Shown here piece after piece: positions 16,574 through 26,465 of a stretch of DNA of 64,000 nucleotides (the first letter of the stretch is position 1; each line of letters opens with the position of its first letter). The DNA is from Rhizobacter sp. Root1221 (GTDB lineage: Bacteria; Pseudomonadota; Gammaproteobacteria; Burkholderiales; Burkholderiaceae_C). The notes under the pieces are model-generated. The model saw only the letters and a program-made list of their open reading frames with translations. It was not told the DNA's origin and made no database searches. Made by a program: the position numbers and the translations under genes. The DNA lies in assembly GCF_001425785.1 (NCBI RefSeq), contig NZ_LMDI01000076.1, forward strand, positions 62,001 through 126,000. The letters run 5' to 3'.

Positions 16574-17385
16574 GCGGGGGCTCCATCGTTCGAACGGCGC
16601 GAGGCCCACACCCACATGGCCACACCGGCCACGATCATGGGCACGCACAGCCACTGGCCGCGGCTCATGCCGAGCACGAAGTTCTCGAGGCCCTTGTCGG
16701 GCTGGCGGAAGTATTCGGCGATGAAACGCAGCACCCCGTAGCCCATCAGGAAGACGGCCGACACCAGGCCCCGCGCCCGCGGTTTGCTGGCGAACCACCA
16801 CAACACCACGAACAGCAGCATGCCTTCGAGCAGGAACTGGTACACCTGGGACGGGTGGCGCGGGACGGGGTTGGTCTCGTAGTTCGGGAACAGCATGGCC
16901 CACGGCAGGTTCGGATCGGCCGGCCGGCCCACCAGCTCACCGTTGATGAAGTTGCCGACACGGCCCGACGCGAGGCCCGTGGGCACACACGGGGCGATCA
17001 GGTCCCACACGTCCATCACCGGGCGCTTGCGGGTCCACCCGAACACGGCCATCGCGACGATCACCCCGAGCAGCCCGCCATGGAACGACATGCCGCCCTT
17101 CCACACCGCGAACACCTCGAGCGGGTTGGCGAGGTAACGGGTCAACTGGTAGAACAGCACGAACCCGAGCCGGCCGCCGACCACCACCCCGACGACCCCG
17201 TAGAACAACAGGTCCTCGACGTCACGGCGCGTCCAGCCCTTGTCGGCGAACTGCGGCTTTTTCACGCGAAGCGACGCGAGCCACAGGAAAAGGCCGAACG
17301 CGACGAGGTAGGTCAGCCCGTACCAGTGGATGGCGACGGGGCCGAGCTGCAGGGCAACGGGGTCGATGTGGGGATGGACGATCAT
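16570..17385 (-). CDS. lgt: Prolipoprotein diacylglyceryl transferase
   Basis: 271 residues, as in the family. Lgt transfers diacylglycerol from phosphatidylglycerol to the lipobox cysteine of prolipoproteins in the inner membrane. About seven membrane helices are visible, together with the family signature around GRxGNFINGELVGRP (~135-150) and the HPSQVYQFLLEG segment near 185. Start ATG at 17385 (MIVHPHID) is the family-typical N-terminus. It precedes dnaQ with a 4-base overlap. It would serve the lipoproteins in this window such as VirB7 and BamC. Confidence 0.97.
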   Translation of the reverse strand: MIVHPHIDPVALQLGPVAIHWYGLTYLVAFGLFLWLASLRVKKPQFADKGWTRRDVEDLLFYGVVGVVVGGRLGFVLFYQLTRYLANPLEVFAVWKGGMSFHGGLLGVIVAMAVFGWTRKRPVMDVWDLIAPCVPTGLASGRVGNFINGELVGRPADPNLPWAMLFPNYETNPVPRHPSQVYQFLLEGMLLFVVLWWFASKPRARGLVSAVFLMGYGVLRFIAEYFRQPDKGLENFVLGMSRGQWLCVPMIVAGVAMWVWASRRSNDGAPA

Positions 17386-17426
17386 GGGCAGACCGGAATT
17401 CTGGCAGGGGCGAACGATAACCCAGG

Positions 17427-18341
17427 TCAGGTCAGCGTTCCCGTGACGTGTTCGACGAACCGCGCCACCACCGGCCCGGCCCCCTCCGGCCACACGAGGC
17501 TCGTCTCGCAACGCGGGGCGCCGTCGGCCAGTGATTTCGGCAACTCACGGTAGATCACGCCGGGCCGCTGCAGCTGCACCATCGAATGCGGCACCCATGC
17601 GATGCCGAGGCCCGCCGACACGAGGTTCACGATGGTCTGCATCTGGATCGCCTCCTGCCCGATCACCGGCGACGCGCCATGCCGGTGGTAGAACGCCAGC
17701 ACGGCGTCATACAGCGACGGGGCGATCCCCCGCGGGAAGATGATCAGCGGCTGGGCCAGCACCCGCGCCAGCGGCAGTGGTTTCACCGCGGCCCCGGGCA
17801 AGGCCTCCGGCAGCGCCAGCACCATGGGCTCGACGCCCACCGACACCCCCGGCAGCCGTGGCGCCAGGCCCGGGGCGTGCAATACGAAGCCGGCGTCTGC
17901 ATCGCCCTGCTCGAACGCGAGCATCTGCACGTCGCTGGTGGCCTCGCGCAGCACCACGTCGATGCCGGGCTGGGCATCGCGAAAACCACGCAACCACGCA
18001 GGCAGCGGACCGAAACCCACGGTGGACACGAACCCCAGCCGCAGCGTGCCCACGGCCCCGTGCTCCGCCGAGCGGGCCACACCGGGCAGCGCCGCCGCCT
18101 GCTTCAACAGCTGGCGCACCGGCTCCACCAGCGCGTGGCCGGCCCGCGTGAGCGCGACGCTGCGCCGCGTGCGGTCGAACAGGGTGACGCCGAGGCGCCC
18201 TTCCAGTTGCTGGATGGCCAGTGTCAGCGGCGGCTGCGTCATGTGGAGCCGCTGCGCCGCCTGCCCGAAATGGAGGGTTTCGGCGAGCACCAGGAACTGG
18301 CGCCACGCCCGCAGGTCGATGGCCGAAGTCACGTCAGTCAT
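17427..18341 (-). CDS. LysR-family transcriptional regulator
   Basis: 304 residues. The winged helix-turn-helix occupies ~10-70 with the typical [22 protein letters not shown] helix pair (split for length), then a hinge and the substrate-binding co-inducer domain (~95-295) with periplasmic-binding-protein fold. LysR regulators usually control a divergent neighbour; here ilvD starts 102 bp away on the other strand. An effect on branched-chain amino-acid synthesis is thus possible, but the ligand cannot be read from the sequence. Confidence 0.94.
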   Translation of the reverse strand: MTDVTSAIDLRAWRQFLVLAETLHFGQAAQRLHMTQPPLTLAIQQLEGRLGVTLFDRTRRSVALTRAGHALVEPVRQLLKQAAALPGVARSAEHGAVGTLRLGFVSTVGFGPLPAWLRGFRDAQPGIDVVLREATSDVQMLAFEQGDADAGFVLHAPGLAPRLPGVSVGVEPMVLALPEALPGAAVKPLPLARVLAQPLIIFPRGIAPSLYDAVLAFYHRHGASPVIGQEAIQMQTIVNLVSAGLGIAWVPHSMVQLQRPGVIYRELPKSLADGAPRCETSLVWPEGAGPVVARFVEHVTGTLT

Positions 18342-18443
18342 TCGCCAAGCATATCAATCAACCGCATTAGATATATTGGACGACACATTGGGATGGGCCG
18401 ATACTGTGGTTTTCGCATGCCCAGCCGCAGCCAGGAGAACCCG
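18342..18443. promoter_or_regulatory. Divergent LysR/ilvD regulatory region
   Basis: AT-richer stretch between the two divergent starts. An ATATC…GATAT dyad with 14 bases between arms lies at about 18351-18374, and ilvD has AGGAGA 5 nt before its ATG. A LysR-type operator is plausible, but the -10/-35 elements are not clear. Confidence 0.45.
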
Positions 18444-20126
18444 ATGAGCGACATCAACCGCCGTTCCAAGAACATCACCGAAGGTGTGGCGCGCGCGCCG
18501 AACCGTTCGATGTACTACGCCCTCGGCTACGAGGAAGGCGACTTCAAGAAGCCGATGATCGGCGTGGCCAACGGCCACTCCACCATCACCCCGTGCAACG
18601 CCGGCCTGCAGCGCCTGGCCGATGCGGCGGTGGCCGGCATCAAGGAAGCGGGTGGCAACGCCCAGATCTTCGGCACGCCCACCATCAGCGATGGCATGGC
18701 GATGGGCACCGAAGGCATGAAGTACAGCCTCGTGTCGCGCGAAGTCATCTCCGACTGCATCGAGACCTGCGTGGGCGGCCAGTGGATGGACGGCGTGGTG
18801 GTCGTGGGCGGCTGCGACAAGAACATGCCGGGCGGCATGATGGGCATGCTGCGCGCCAACGTGCCGGCCATCTATGTCTACGGCGGCACCATCCTGCCGG
18901 GCCACCACAAGGGCAAGGACCTCAACATCGTCAGCGTGTTCGAGGCCGTGGGCCAGTTCAGCGCCGGCAACATGAGCGAAGACGACTTCTGCGCCATCGA
19001 GCGCAAGGCCATCCCCGGCACCGGTTCGTGCGGGGGCATGTACACCGCGAACACGATGAGCTCGTCCTTCGAGGCGCTCGGCATGTCGCTGCCCTACTCC
19101 AGCACCATGGCCAACCCGCACGACGAGATCGTCGGCACCGCGAAGGAAGCCGCCCGGGTGCTGGTGGAAGCCGTGCGCCAGGACCTGAAGCCGCGCGACA
19201 TCGTCACGCGCAAGTCGATCGAGAACGCCGTGGCCGTGATCATGGCCACCGGCGGCTCCACCAACGCCGTGCTGCACTTCCTCGCCATCGCCCATGCGGC
19301 GGAAGTGGAGTGGACCATCGACGACTTCGAGCGCGTGCGCCGCAAGGTGCCGGTGCTGTGCAACCTGAAGCCATCGGGTGAGTTCCTGGCCGTCGACCTG
19401 CACAAGGCCGGTGGCATCCCGCAGGTGATGAAGATGCTGCTGAAGGCCGGGCTGCTGCACGGCGACTGCATCACCATCACGGGCAAGACGGTGGCGGAGA
19501 ACCTGGCCGACGTGCCCGACGCCCCGCGCGCCGACCAGAACGTGATCCTGCCCATCGACCAGCCCATGTACGCCGAGGGGCATCTCGCCATCCTGAAGGG
19601 CAACCTGTCGCCCGAAGGCTGCGTGGCGAAGATCACCGGCCTGAAGAACCCGGTGATCACCGGCCCGGCCCGCGTGTTCGACGACGAGCAGTCCGCGCTG
19701 GCCGCCATCATGGCCCGCAAGATCAAGGCCGGCGACGTGATGGTGCTGCGCTACCTCGGGCCGCAGGGTGGTCCGGGCATGCCCGAGATGCTCGCCCCCA
19801 CGGGCGCGCTGATCGGCCAGGGGCTCGGCGAATCGGTGGGCCTCATCACCGACGGCCGATTCTCGGGCGGCACCTGGGGCATGGTGGTGGGCCACGTCAC
19901 GCCCGAGGCCTATGCCGGCGGCAACATCGCGCTCGTCGAGGAAGGTGACTCCATCACCATCGACGCCCACACGCTGAAGCTCGAACTCAACGTGCCGGAC
20001 GCCGAACTCGCCCGCCGCCGCGCGCTGTGGAAGGCCCCGCCCCCGCGCTACACGCGCGGTGTGCTGGCCAAGTTCGCCAGGAACGCGTCGGGCGCCAGCA
20101 CCGGCGCCGTGCTCGACCTGTTCTGA
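18444..20126 (+). CDS. ilvD: Dihydroxy-acid dehydratase
   Basis: 560 residues, matching the family. IlvD converts 2,3-dihydroxy-3-methylvalerate or -isovalerate to the 2-keto acids, the penultimate step of isoleucine and valine synthesis, using an Fe-S cluster. Cluster-ligand cysteines are seen as C51 (near TPCNAG), C124 in [10 protein letters not shown] and C196 in [14 protein letters not shown]. The start ATG at 18444 has a good AGGAGA site; a frame extending far upstream overlaps the LysR gene on the other strand and is not used. A bidirectional hairpin terminator follows. Confidence 0.98.
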   Translation: MSDINRRSKNITEGVARAPNRSMYYALGYEEGDFKKPMIGVANGHSTITPCNAGLQRLADAAVAGIKEAGGNAQIFGTPTISDGMAMGTEGMKYSLVSREVISDCIETCVGGQWMDGVVVVGGCDKNMPGGMMGMLRANVPAIYVYGGTILPGHHKGKDLNIVSVFEAVGQFSAGNMSEDDFCAIERKAIPGTGSCGGMYTANTMSSSFEALGMSLPYSSTMANPHDEIVGTAKEAARVLVEAVRQDLKPRDIVTRKSIENAVAVIMATGGSTNAVLHFLAIAHAAEVEWTIDDFERVRRKVPVLCNLKPSGEFLAVDLHKAGGIPQVMKMLLKAGLLHGDCITITGKTVAENLADVPDAPRADQNVILPIDQPMYAEGHLAILKGNLSPEGCVAKITGLKNPVITGPARVFDDEQSALAAIMARKIKAGDVMVLRYLGPQGGPGMPEMLAPTGALIGQGLGESVGLITDGRFSGGTWGMVVGHVTPEAYAGGNIALVEEGDSITIDAHTLKLELNVPDAELARRRALWKAPPPRYTRGVLAKFARNASGASTGAVLDLF

Positions 20127-20140
20127 CCGGGGTCAGCCCC

Positions 20141-20174
20141 ACGAAAAAGGCGGCCCGCGGGCCGCCTTTTTCGT
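20141..20174. terminator. Bidirectional terminator
   Basis: A perfect inverted repeat: ACGAAAAAGGCGGCCCG and its complement, GC-rich core flanked by A-run on one side and T-run on the other. It lies between convergent ilvD and the small Trp-rich protein gene and can end both transcripts. Confidence 0.9.
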
Positions 20175-20192
20175 TCAAGTGACCCGGTGGCG

Positions 20193-20447
20193 TCAGCGCC
20201 GCTTGCCGCGGCGGCCGCGATCGTCCATGCCGAGGTTGGCCAGGTTTTCCTCGCGGCGCTTTTTCACGCGCGCATCCATCTTGTCCATCTCACGGCGCTT
20301 GGTGTACCCCGTGCCATCGGCAAAGGCCCACCACACCACCGCGCAACCGAACGGCGACAGGATGCCCCACCAGGGCCACGAAGCCACCATGCCGAACTCG
20401 GCCATCTTCATCACCAGCAGCAGAACGCCAATCACGACGAAATACAT
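20193..20447 (-). CDS. Small Trp-rich membrane protein (TIGR04438-like)
   Basis: 84 residues. Two hydrophobic segments (~2-20 and ~28-42) are rich in Trp (WPWWG, VVWW), followed by a highly charged Lys/Arg tail. This matches the small Trp-rich protein family of Burkholderiales, whose function is unknown. Start ATG at 20447 is chosen because the protein then begins at the first membrane segment; longer frames would run across the cytochrome c gene on the other strand. Confidence 0.85.
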   Translation of the reverse strand: MYFVVIGVLLLVMKMAEFGMVASWPWWGILSPFGCAVVWWAFADGTGYTKRREMDKMDARVKKRREENLANLGMDDRGRRGKRR

Positions 20448-20583
20448 CGTTATTCTCCGGAAATAAGCCCGATCCGCCCAGCGGTCGCGGAACGGAGCGG
20501 TCAACCCCCCCGCATAGAATGCGTTGAGTGAGCAGTGTTGGGAATGTAATTCACCTGGGTCACACCCGGCACGGAAGGAAATC

Positions 20584-20919
20584 ATGAAGTCACCCGTTGT
20601 TTCGCTGGCGATCGCGTTCTCCGCACTGGCCGGCCTCGCCGCCAGCGCCCCCGCATGGGCGAACGCCGAGCTCGCGCAGAAGAAAAACTGCATGAGCTGC
20701 CACACGATGCAGAAGAAGGTCGTGGGCCCCGCGTTCAAGGACATTGCCGTCAAGTACGCCGGCCAGAAAGACGCCGCCGACAAGCTCACCCAGAAGGTGC
20801 TCAAGGGCGGCTCCGGCGCCTGGGGCGCGGTGTTCATGCCCGCCATGAAGGACGCCAACCCGCCGGTGAGCGAGGCCGAAGCCAAGACGCTCGTCCAGTG
20901 GGTGCTCCAGCTGAAGTGA
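20584..20919 (+). CDS. Periplasmic class I cytochrome c (c551/c552-type)
   Basis: 111 residues. A signal peptide (1-26, cleavage after APAWA) is followed by the haem-binding CMSCH at 36-40 and a distal methionine in VFMPAMKDANPPVS near 84-88, the layout of small single-haem c551-type electron carriers. ATG at 20584 follows GGAAGGAA, and a frame extending upstream has no support. The protein would shuttle electrons in the periplasm; partner enzymes are not identifiable here. A terminator follows. Confidence 0.93.
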   Translation: MKSPVVSLAIAFSALAGLAASAPAWANAELAQKKNCMSCHTMQKKVVGPAFKDIAVKYAGQKDAADKLTQKVLKGGSGAWGAVFMPAMKDANPPVSEAEAKTLVQWVLQLK

Positions 20920-20946
20920 CCCTTCCGGGCTGACGGCCCCGCGAAC

Positions 20947-20972
20947 AAAAGCCCCGCATGCGGGGCTTTTTT
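20947..20972 (+). terminator. Rho-independent terminator of the cytochrome c gene
   Basis: Stem AAAAGCCCCGC / GCGGGGCTTTT followed by further T residues, 27 nt after the stop of the cytochrome gene and also positioned to end the minus-strand gene at 20987. Confidence 0.92.
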
Positions 20973-20986
20973 GCTGGCGGCCGGAC

Positions 20987-21691
20987 TCATCTGGCTGTTG
21001 ATTTTCTTGGCTGAACCGCCTGCGAGCGGCACTCCGCCACTACAGCGGGCTCGTTGCCGGTCAGACCGCAAATCTCTTGCAGATACCCAAGGACAGCCTC
21101 GGGAAGGGCTGCTTCGCCGAACAGAAAGTAGCGATGCCTGTCCTTGGCGAGGGCCGATTCACCCATGGCGATGAAACTTCCCGGGTCGGCCTCTCTGATC
21201 CATCCACCTCGGTGGTAGTAGATCCTGCCCTTGTCTTTCGCGTAGAAGTCGTTGAGCACGACAAACGACTCACGATCCACGCTGGGCTCGACATCCGTGT
21301 ACAACGAAAGCCTGCCGCCATCGGCCATGTCGTAGTACTGGTAGAGATGAGTCTTGTCTCGATAGAAATCGCTGGTGCCCAGTTGCTCGAATGTCGAGAC
21401 ATCGATCACATCGACGAGCCGTGCCCCACCGCCGAAATCGAAGTGCGTCAGATACCTCTCTGTCGAACCCTTCTGGTCACCGGTGGCTGCGAACACCCTG
21501 AAGCCAAGTTCGCCATCCCTGGTGGAATACAAATTCGACTTCAACGGAAACCATCTGATCTGATGCGCCGATTCCAAAGTCGGTGACGGAGGGGTCGGCT
21601 GTCCGCCAGTGAAGATCAGCGCACCGCCAATCAACAGCGCGACCAGACCAGCGAGCACGAACAGTGGGGCCTTGTTCTTCATCTCGCGCAT
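20987..21691 (-). CDS. DKNYY-type repeat protein, membrane anchored
   Basis: 234 residues. An N-terminal hydrophobic segment (~8-28) acts as signal anchor. The remainder contains repeated motifs of the form DK-x-x-Y-Y/Y-x-F (for example DKTHLYQYYD, DKGRIYYHRG, DRHRYFLFG), which are typical of the DKNYY family, thought to be cell-surface or periplasmic proteins of unknown role. It is isolated between terminators, with acs on the same strand upstream. Start ATG at 21691 or 21682 are both possible. Slightly lower GC than neighbours suggests an accessory gene. Confidence 0.8.
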   Translation of the reverse strand: MREMKNKAPLFVLAGLVALLIGGALIFTGGQPTPPSPTLESAHQIRWFPLKSNLYSTRDGELGFRVFAATGDQKGSTERYLTHFDFGGGARLVDVIDVSTFEQLGTSDFYRDKTHLYQYYDMADGGRLSLYTDVEPSVDRESFVVLNDFYAKDKGRIYYHRGGWIREADPGSFIAMGESALAKDRHRYFLFGEAALPEAVLGYLQEICGLTGNEPAVVAECRSQAVQPRKSTAR

Positions 21692-21854
21692 CAGCAACGT
21701 CGCAAAAGGGGGGGCGAGCAACGCGAAGCCCCGCAGCGCAAGCGCCAGGCGAGCAAGCGAAGCGAAGCGAAAGATCAAGCTACACGCGAGCCCGGGTCCC
21801 CCGGGCGACCCGTGGCGCCCCTTGGGGGCAGGAGGCGCCAGCCGACTGGGGGGC

Positions 21855-23825
21855 TCAATAAGCTTGCCCGAGTTGGTCCAGGATGGCCGGATTCTCGAGC
21901 GTGCTGGTGTCCTGCGTGACGGCCTCGCCCTTGGCCACCGACCGCAGCAGGCGGCGCATGATCTTGCCCGAGCGGGTCTTCGGCAGGTTGTCACCGAAGC
22001 GGATGTCCTTCGGCTTCGCGATGGGCCCGATCTCCTTGCCCACCCAGTCGCGCAGTTCCTTCGCGATGGCCTTGGCCTCGTCACCGGTGGGCCGCGGGCG
22101 CTTCAGCACGACAAACGCGCAGATGGCCTCGCCCGTGGTGTCGTCCGGGCGGCCCACTACGGCGGCCTCGGCCACCAGGTCGGTGTGCGAAACCAGGGCC
22201 GATTCGATCTCCATCGTGCCCATGCGGTGGCCGGACACGTTCAGCACGTCGTCGATGCGGCCCGTGATGGTGAAGTAACCGGTCTTCGCGTCACGGATGG
22301 CACCGTCACCCGCGAGGTAGTACTGGCCCTTGAAGTCCTCGGGGTAGTAGCTCTTCTTGAAACGTTCCGGGTCGCCGTAGATGGTGCGGATCATCGACGG
22401 CCAGGGCTTCTTGATGACGAGGATGCCGCCCTGCCCCCACGGCACTTCCTTGCCCGTCTCGTCCACCACGGCCGCCTGGATGCCCGGGAACGGCAGCGTG
22501 CACGAACCCGGCACGAGCGGCGTGGCACCCGGCAGCGGCGTGATCACGTGGCCGCCCGTCTCGGTCTGCCAGAAGGTGTCGACGATGGGGCAGCGGCCGC
22601 CGCCGATGTGCTGGTGATACCACTCCCAGGCGGCCGGGTTGATGGGTTCGCCCACCGAACCGAGGATGCGCAGGCTCGTCAGGTCGTAGCGTTTCGGGTG
22701 CACGGCCTCGTTGGCCTCGGCCGCCTTGATCAGCGACCGGATGGCCGTGGGCGCGGTGTAGAAGATGGTGACCTTGTGGTCCTGGATCATCTTCCAGAAA
22801 CGGCCCGCGTCCGGGAACGTGGGGATGCCCTCGAACACCACCTGCGTGCCGCCCAGCGCGAGCGGGCCGTAGGCGATGTAGGTGTGGCCGGTGACCCAGC
22901 CGATGTCGGCGGTGCACCAGAAGACGTCGTTCGGGTGCAGGTCGAACGTCCACTTGGTGGTGAGCGCCGCATGCAGCAGGTAGCCGCCGCTTGCGTGTTG
23001 CACACCCTTCGGCTTGCCGGTGGAACCCGACGTGTAGAGCAGGAAGAGCGGATGTTCCGCCCCCACCCACTCGGGTTCGGCCGTCTCGGGCTGGCCGGCG
23101 GTGAACTCGTGGAGCCACACGTCGCGGGCCGCATCCCACGCCACCTTGCCGCCGGTGCGCTGGTACACGATGACGTTGCGCACGGACTCGCAGCCGCCGA
23201 GCGCGATGGCCTCGTCGACGATGGCCTTCAGCGGCAGCTGCTTGCCACCGCGCTGCTGTTCGTCGGCGGTGAGCACCATCACCGCGCCGGCGTCCTGGAT
23301 GCGGTCGCGCAGGCTCTGGGCCGAGAAGCCGCCGAACACGACCGAATGCGTGGCGCCGATGCGGGCACAGGCCTGCATGGCCACGATGCCCTCGACCGAC
23401 ATCGGCATGTAAATGACCACGCGGTCACCCTTGCCCACGCCCTTCGCGCGCAGCGCATTGGCCAGGCGGGCCGTGCGGGCCAGCAGGTCGCTGTAGGTGT
23501 GGCGCGAGACCTTGCCGTCGTCGGTCTCGAAGATGATGGCGACCTTGTCGCCGAGGCCCGCCTCGACTTGCCTGTCGAGGCAGTTGTACGACACGTTCAG
23601 CGTGCCGTCGTCGAACCACTTGAAGAACGGCGCGCCCGAGGTGTCGAGTGTTTTGGTGAACGGGGTCTTCCAGGCCACGAACTCGCGTGCGAGGCGCGCC
23701 CAATAGCCTTCGTAGTCGGCCTCGGCCTCTGCCACGAGCTTTTCGTAGGCGGGCATGCCGGAGACGAACGCCCCCTTTGCAACGGACTCAGGCGCGGGAT
23801 AGGTCTTGGATGCGGCGTCGCTCAT
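21855..23825 (-). CDS. acs: Acetyl-CoA synthetase
   Basis: 656 residues, the usual length. Acs activates acetate via acetyl-AMP to acetyl-CoA. The acyl-adenylate-forming motif [12 protein letters not shown] is at ~265-276; further motifs include [12 protein letters not shown] and the adenylate site FWQTETGG, and the C-terminal [11 protein letters not shown] contains the lysine that is acetylated to switch Acs off in other bacteria. The ATG at 23825 (MSDAASKT) starts directly at the family N-terminus. Located on the minus strand, divergent from the YqhA gene. Confidence 0.98.
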   Translation of the reverse strand: MSDAASKTYPAPESVAKGAFVSGMPAYEKLVAEAEADYEGYWARLAREFVAWKTPFTKTLDTSGAPFFKWFDDGTLNVSYNCLDRQVEAGLGDKVAIIFETDDGKVSRHTYSDLLARTARLANALRAKGVGKGDRVVIYMPMSVEGIVAMQACARIGATHSVVFGGFSAQSLRDRIQDAGAVMVLTADEQQRGGKQLPLKAIVDEAIALGGCESVRNVIVYQRTGGKVAWDAARDVWLHEFTAGQPETAEPEWVGAEHPLFLLYTSGSTGKPKGVQHASGGYLLHAALTTKWTFDLHPNDVFWCTADIGWVTGHTYIAYGPLALGGTQVVFEGIPTFPDAGRFWKMIQDHKVTIFYTAPTAIRSLIKAAEANEAVHPKRYDLTSLRILGSVGEPINPAAWEWYHQHIGGGRCPIVDTFWQTETGGHVITPLPGATPLVPGSCTLPFPGIQAAVVDETGKEVPWGQGGILVIKKPWPSMIRTIYGDPERFKKSYYPEDFKGQYYLAGDGAIRDAKTGYFTITGRIDDVLNVSGHRMGTMEIESALVSHTDLVAEAAVVGRPDDTTGEAICAFVVLKRPRPTGDEAKAIAKELRDWVGKEIGPIAKPKDIRFGDNLPKTRSGKIMRRLLRSVAKGEAVTQDTSTLENPAILDQLGQAY

Positions 23826-24001
23826 GAAAGTCTCCAGGTCGGTTGTTCACTGCCGGCTCGCACAGTAAGGCGGGGCTCTTACGATGCGCTTACTTGGCAC
23901 GCAAGGGGTTGCCCGGGGGTGCCGTGCGGACGCGAGGGTAGTTTGTCACGTTACGCCCACTACAATTTCGCGCTGCACATTCCCGAACCGAATCGACCCC
24001 C

Positions 24002-24640
24002 ATGGCTCAGCTTCCCGATCCCGTCAGCGGCAAACTCCGTCCGCTGCCCAACCTGATCTTCGCCAGCCGCTGGCTCCAGTTGCCCCTGTACCTCGGGTTG
24101 ATCCTGGCCCAGGGGGTGTACGTCTTCCACTTCCTGCAGGAACTGCTGCACCTCATCGAGGCCGTGTTCGGCAGCAAGGCCGCCCTCGACGCGCTGATCT
24201 CGAGCATCGGGTACCAGCTGCCGGCCCTCAAGGATGCCGCCGGCAACATCATCGGCACGGAAGCCCCGAAGCTCAATGAAACCGTGATCATGCTGGTGGT
24301 GCTGGCACTGATCGACGTGGTGATGATCTCGAACCTGCTGATCATGGTGATCGTGGGGGGTTACGAAACCTTTGTGTCACGCATGGACCTCGACGGGCAT
24401 CCGGACCAACCCGAGTGGCTGAGCCACGTCAACGCCTCGGTGCTGAAGGTCAAGCTCGCCACCGCCATCATCGGCATCAGTTCGATCCACCTGCTGAAGA
24501 CCTTCATCAGCGCCGGCAACTACACCGAGAAGGTGCTGATGTACCAGACCATCATCCACCTCACCTTCCTGGTGTCGGCGCTGGCCATCGCCTGGACCGA
24601 CCGCATCCTGTCGTCGTCCCAGGCGGCCGCGCGCCACTGA
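24002..24640 (+). CDS. YqhA/UPF0114 family inner-membrane protein
   Basis: 212 residues. At least three membrane segments are visible (~24-50, ~95-120 and ~150-200 in part), with conserved stretches such as RWLQLPLYLGL and the NLLIMVIVGGYE motif that typify UPF0114 (TIGR00645). Function is unknown; an acidic loop facing the periplasm is likely. A -10-like TACAAT lies about 35 bp before the ATG. Confidence 0.93.
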   Translation: MAQLPDPVSGKLRPLPNLIFASRWLQLPLYLGLILAQGVYVFHFLQELLHLIEAVFGSKAALDALISSIGYQLPALKDAAGNIIGTEAPKLNETVIMLVVLALIDVVMISNLLIMVIVGGYETFVSRMDLDGHPDQPEWLSHVNASVLKVKLATAIIGISSIHLLKTFISAGNYTEKVLMYQTIIHLTFLVSALAIAWTDRILSSSQAAARH

Positions 24641-24729
24641 TCCTGTGCCTCCCCCTGCCGGTCCTCGGCAGGGCCGGGGCCGCGTCCTGCGGCCCCCACT
24701 CGCTCCCTTCTCCCCCAGGCCTTCGGCAT

Positions 24730-24748
24730 TTGCACCACAGTGGTGCAA
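24730..24748. promoter_or_regulatory. NtrC-like palindromic binding site upstream of fumarase
   Basis: A perfect 9+1+9 palindrome TTGCACCAC-A-GTGGTGCAA. Its central 17 bp match the enterobacterial NtrC consensus TGCACCA-N3-TGGTGCA exactly. It lies ~92 bp upstream of the fumarase ATG, with a -10-like GATAAT at 24802-24807. A sigma-54 promoter is not obvious, and other regulators use similar palindromes. Confidence 0.55.
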
Positions 24749-24839
24749 TCGTGCCGCACACCCGAGCGCCACAGTAGGAGACTCCACTTCACCCGAGGGG
24801 CGATAATCGCGGACTACCTCTGCCAACCGTCCGCAAGCC

Positions 24840-26366
24840 ATGACGACCACGATCCGCCACGCCGACCTCGTCAAGAGTGTCGCCGCAGCCCTGCAGTACA
24901 TCAGCTACTACCACCCGTCCGACTACATCGCCCACCTCGCGCGCGCCTACGAGCTGGAACAAAGCCCGGCGGCGAAGGACGCCATCGCGCAGATCCTGAC
25001 CAACTCGAAGATGTGCGCCGAGGGCCGCCGCCCCATCTGCCAGGACACCGGCATCGTCAACGTGTTCCTGAAGATCGGCATGGACGTGCGCTTCGCCGAC
25101 TTCCCCGGCAGCATCGAGGACGCCGTCAACGAAGGCGTGCGCCAGGGCTACCTGGACCCGGAGAACAAGCTGCGCGCCAGCATCGTGGCCGACCCCCACT
25201 TCGACCGCAAGAACACGCAGGACAACACCCCTGCCGTGGTGCACATGACCGTGGTGCCGGGCAACACGGTCGACGTGCAGATCGCCGCCAAGGGCGGCGG
25301 CAGCGAGAACAAGAGCAAGTTCGTGATGATGAACCCGAGCGACAGCCTCGTCGACTGGGTGCTCAAGACGGTGCCCACGATGGGCGCCGGCTGGTGCCCG
25401 CCGGGCATGCTCGGCATCGGCATCGGCGGCACGGCCGAGAAGGCCATGCTGCTCGCGAAGGAGTCGCTGATGCAGGACATCGACATGTACGAGCTGAAGG
25501 CCCGCGGCCCGCAGAACAAGCTCGAGGAACTGCGCATCGAACTCTGCGACAAGATCAACGCGCTCGGCATCGGCGCCCAGGGCCTCGGTGGCCTGACCAC
25601 CGTGCTCGACATCAAGATCGCCACGTACCCCACGCACGCGGCCAGCAAGCCCGTGGCCATGATCCCGAACTGCGCGGCCACGCGCCACGCGCACTTCGTG
25701 CTCGACGGCTCCGGCCCGGCCTACCTCGAACCGCCGAGCCTCGACCTGTGGCCCGACGTGAAGTGGGCGCCCGACTACAACAAGAGCAAGCGCGTCAACC
25801 TCGACACGCTGACCCGCGCCGAAGTGGCCGCGTGGAAGCCGGGCGACACGCTGCTGCTGAGCGGCAAGATGCTCACCGGCCGCGACGCCGCGCACAAGCG
25901 CATCCAGGACATGCTCGCCAAGGGCGAGAAGCTGCCGGTCGACTTCACGAACCGCGTCATCTACTACGTGGGCCCGGTCGACCCGGTGCGCGATGAAGTG
26001 GTGGGCCCGGCCGGCCCCACCACCGCCACGCGCATGGACAAGTTCACCGAGATGATGCTCGACAAGACGGGCCTGATCGGCATGATCGGCAAGGCCGAGC
26101 GCGGCCCGACGGGCATCGACGCCATCAAGAAGCACAAGAGTGCGTACCTGATGGCCGTGGGCGGTGCCGCGTACCTCGTCTCGAAGGCCATCAACAAGGC
26201 CGAAGTCGTGGGTTTCCACGACCTGGGCATGGAAGCCATCTACCAGTTCGAGATCACCGACATGCCGGTGACGGTGGCGGTGGATTCGGAAGGGACTTCC
26301 GTGCACAACACCGGTCCGAAGGAATGGCAGGCCAAGATCGGCAAGATTCCGGTCGCGACGGCCTGA
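24840..26366 (+). CDS. fumA: Class I fumarate hydratase (Fe-S)
   Basis: 508 residues. It interconverts fumarate and malate in the TCA cycle using an oxygen-sensitive [4Fe-4S] cluster. Cluster cysteines are visible as C67 in RRPICQDTG and in MIPNCAATRHAHF (~280); the C-terminal beta domain carries the TATRMDKFTEMML segment and conserved VGPAGPTTATR. Length is shorter than E. coli FumA (548) but typical for betaproteobacterial enzymes. The symbol follows the family, not a proven orthologue. It lies downstream of the NtrC-like palindrome. Confidence 0.95.
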   Translation: MTTTIRHADLVKSVAAALQYISYYHPSDYIAHLARAYELEQSPAAKDAIAQILTNSKMCAEGRRPICQDTGIVNVFLKIGMDVRFADFPGSIEDAVNEGVRQGYLDPENKLRASIVADPHFDRKNTQDNTPAVVHMTVVPGNTVDVQIAAKGGGSENKSKFVMMNPSDSLVDWVLKTVPTMGAGWCPPGMLGIGIGGTAEKAMLLAKESLMQDIDMYELKARGPQNKLEELRIELCDKINALGIGAQGLGGLTTVLDIKIATYPTHAASKPVAMIPNCAATRHAHFVLDGSGPAYLEPPSLDLWPDVKWAPDYNKSKRVNLDTLTRAEVAAWKPGDTLLLSGKMLTGRDAAHKRIQDMLAKGEKLPVDFTNRVIYYVGPVDPVRDEVVGPAGPTTATRMDKFTEMMLDKTGLIGMIGKAERGPTGIDAIKKHKSAYLMAVGGAAYLVSKAINKAEVVGFHDLGMEAIYQFEITDMPVTVAVDSEGTSVHNTGPKEWQAKIGKIPVATA

Positions 26367-26373
26367 CATCCAC

Positions 26374-26465
26374 GCCATCCCGGCGAAAGCCGGGATCTTC
26401 ACCGGCGCGTTGAACCGCGGCGATTCCGGTCCGAGGTGGTAGATCCCGGCCTGCGCCGGGATGAC
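26374..26465. repeat. REP-like paired palindromes (first copy)
   Basis: Two hairpin arms, each CCCGGC…GCCGGG, in inverted orientation about 45 bp apart: CATCCCGGCGAAAGCCGGG and AGATCCCGGCCTGCGCCGGG. The layout is the same at 61614-61703. Such repeats are typical of REP elements between genes; here between fumarase and a LysR gene. Confidence 0.8.

Noticed and set aside
18354-19970. Long minus-strand open frame across ilvD
   Set aside because: Antisense shadow of a firmly identified ilvD; His/Ala/Val-rich composition without domains.
24641-24839. Terminator for the YqhA gene in the GC-rich stretch
   Set aside because: GC-rich inverted sequence near 24660-24700 lacks a convincing stem plus T-run; only the NtrC-like palindrome stands out.
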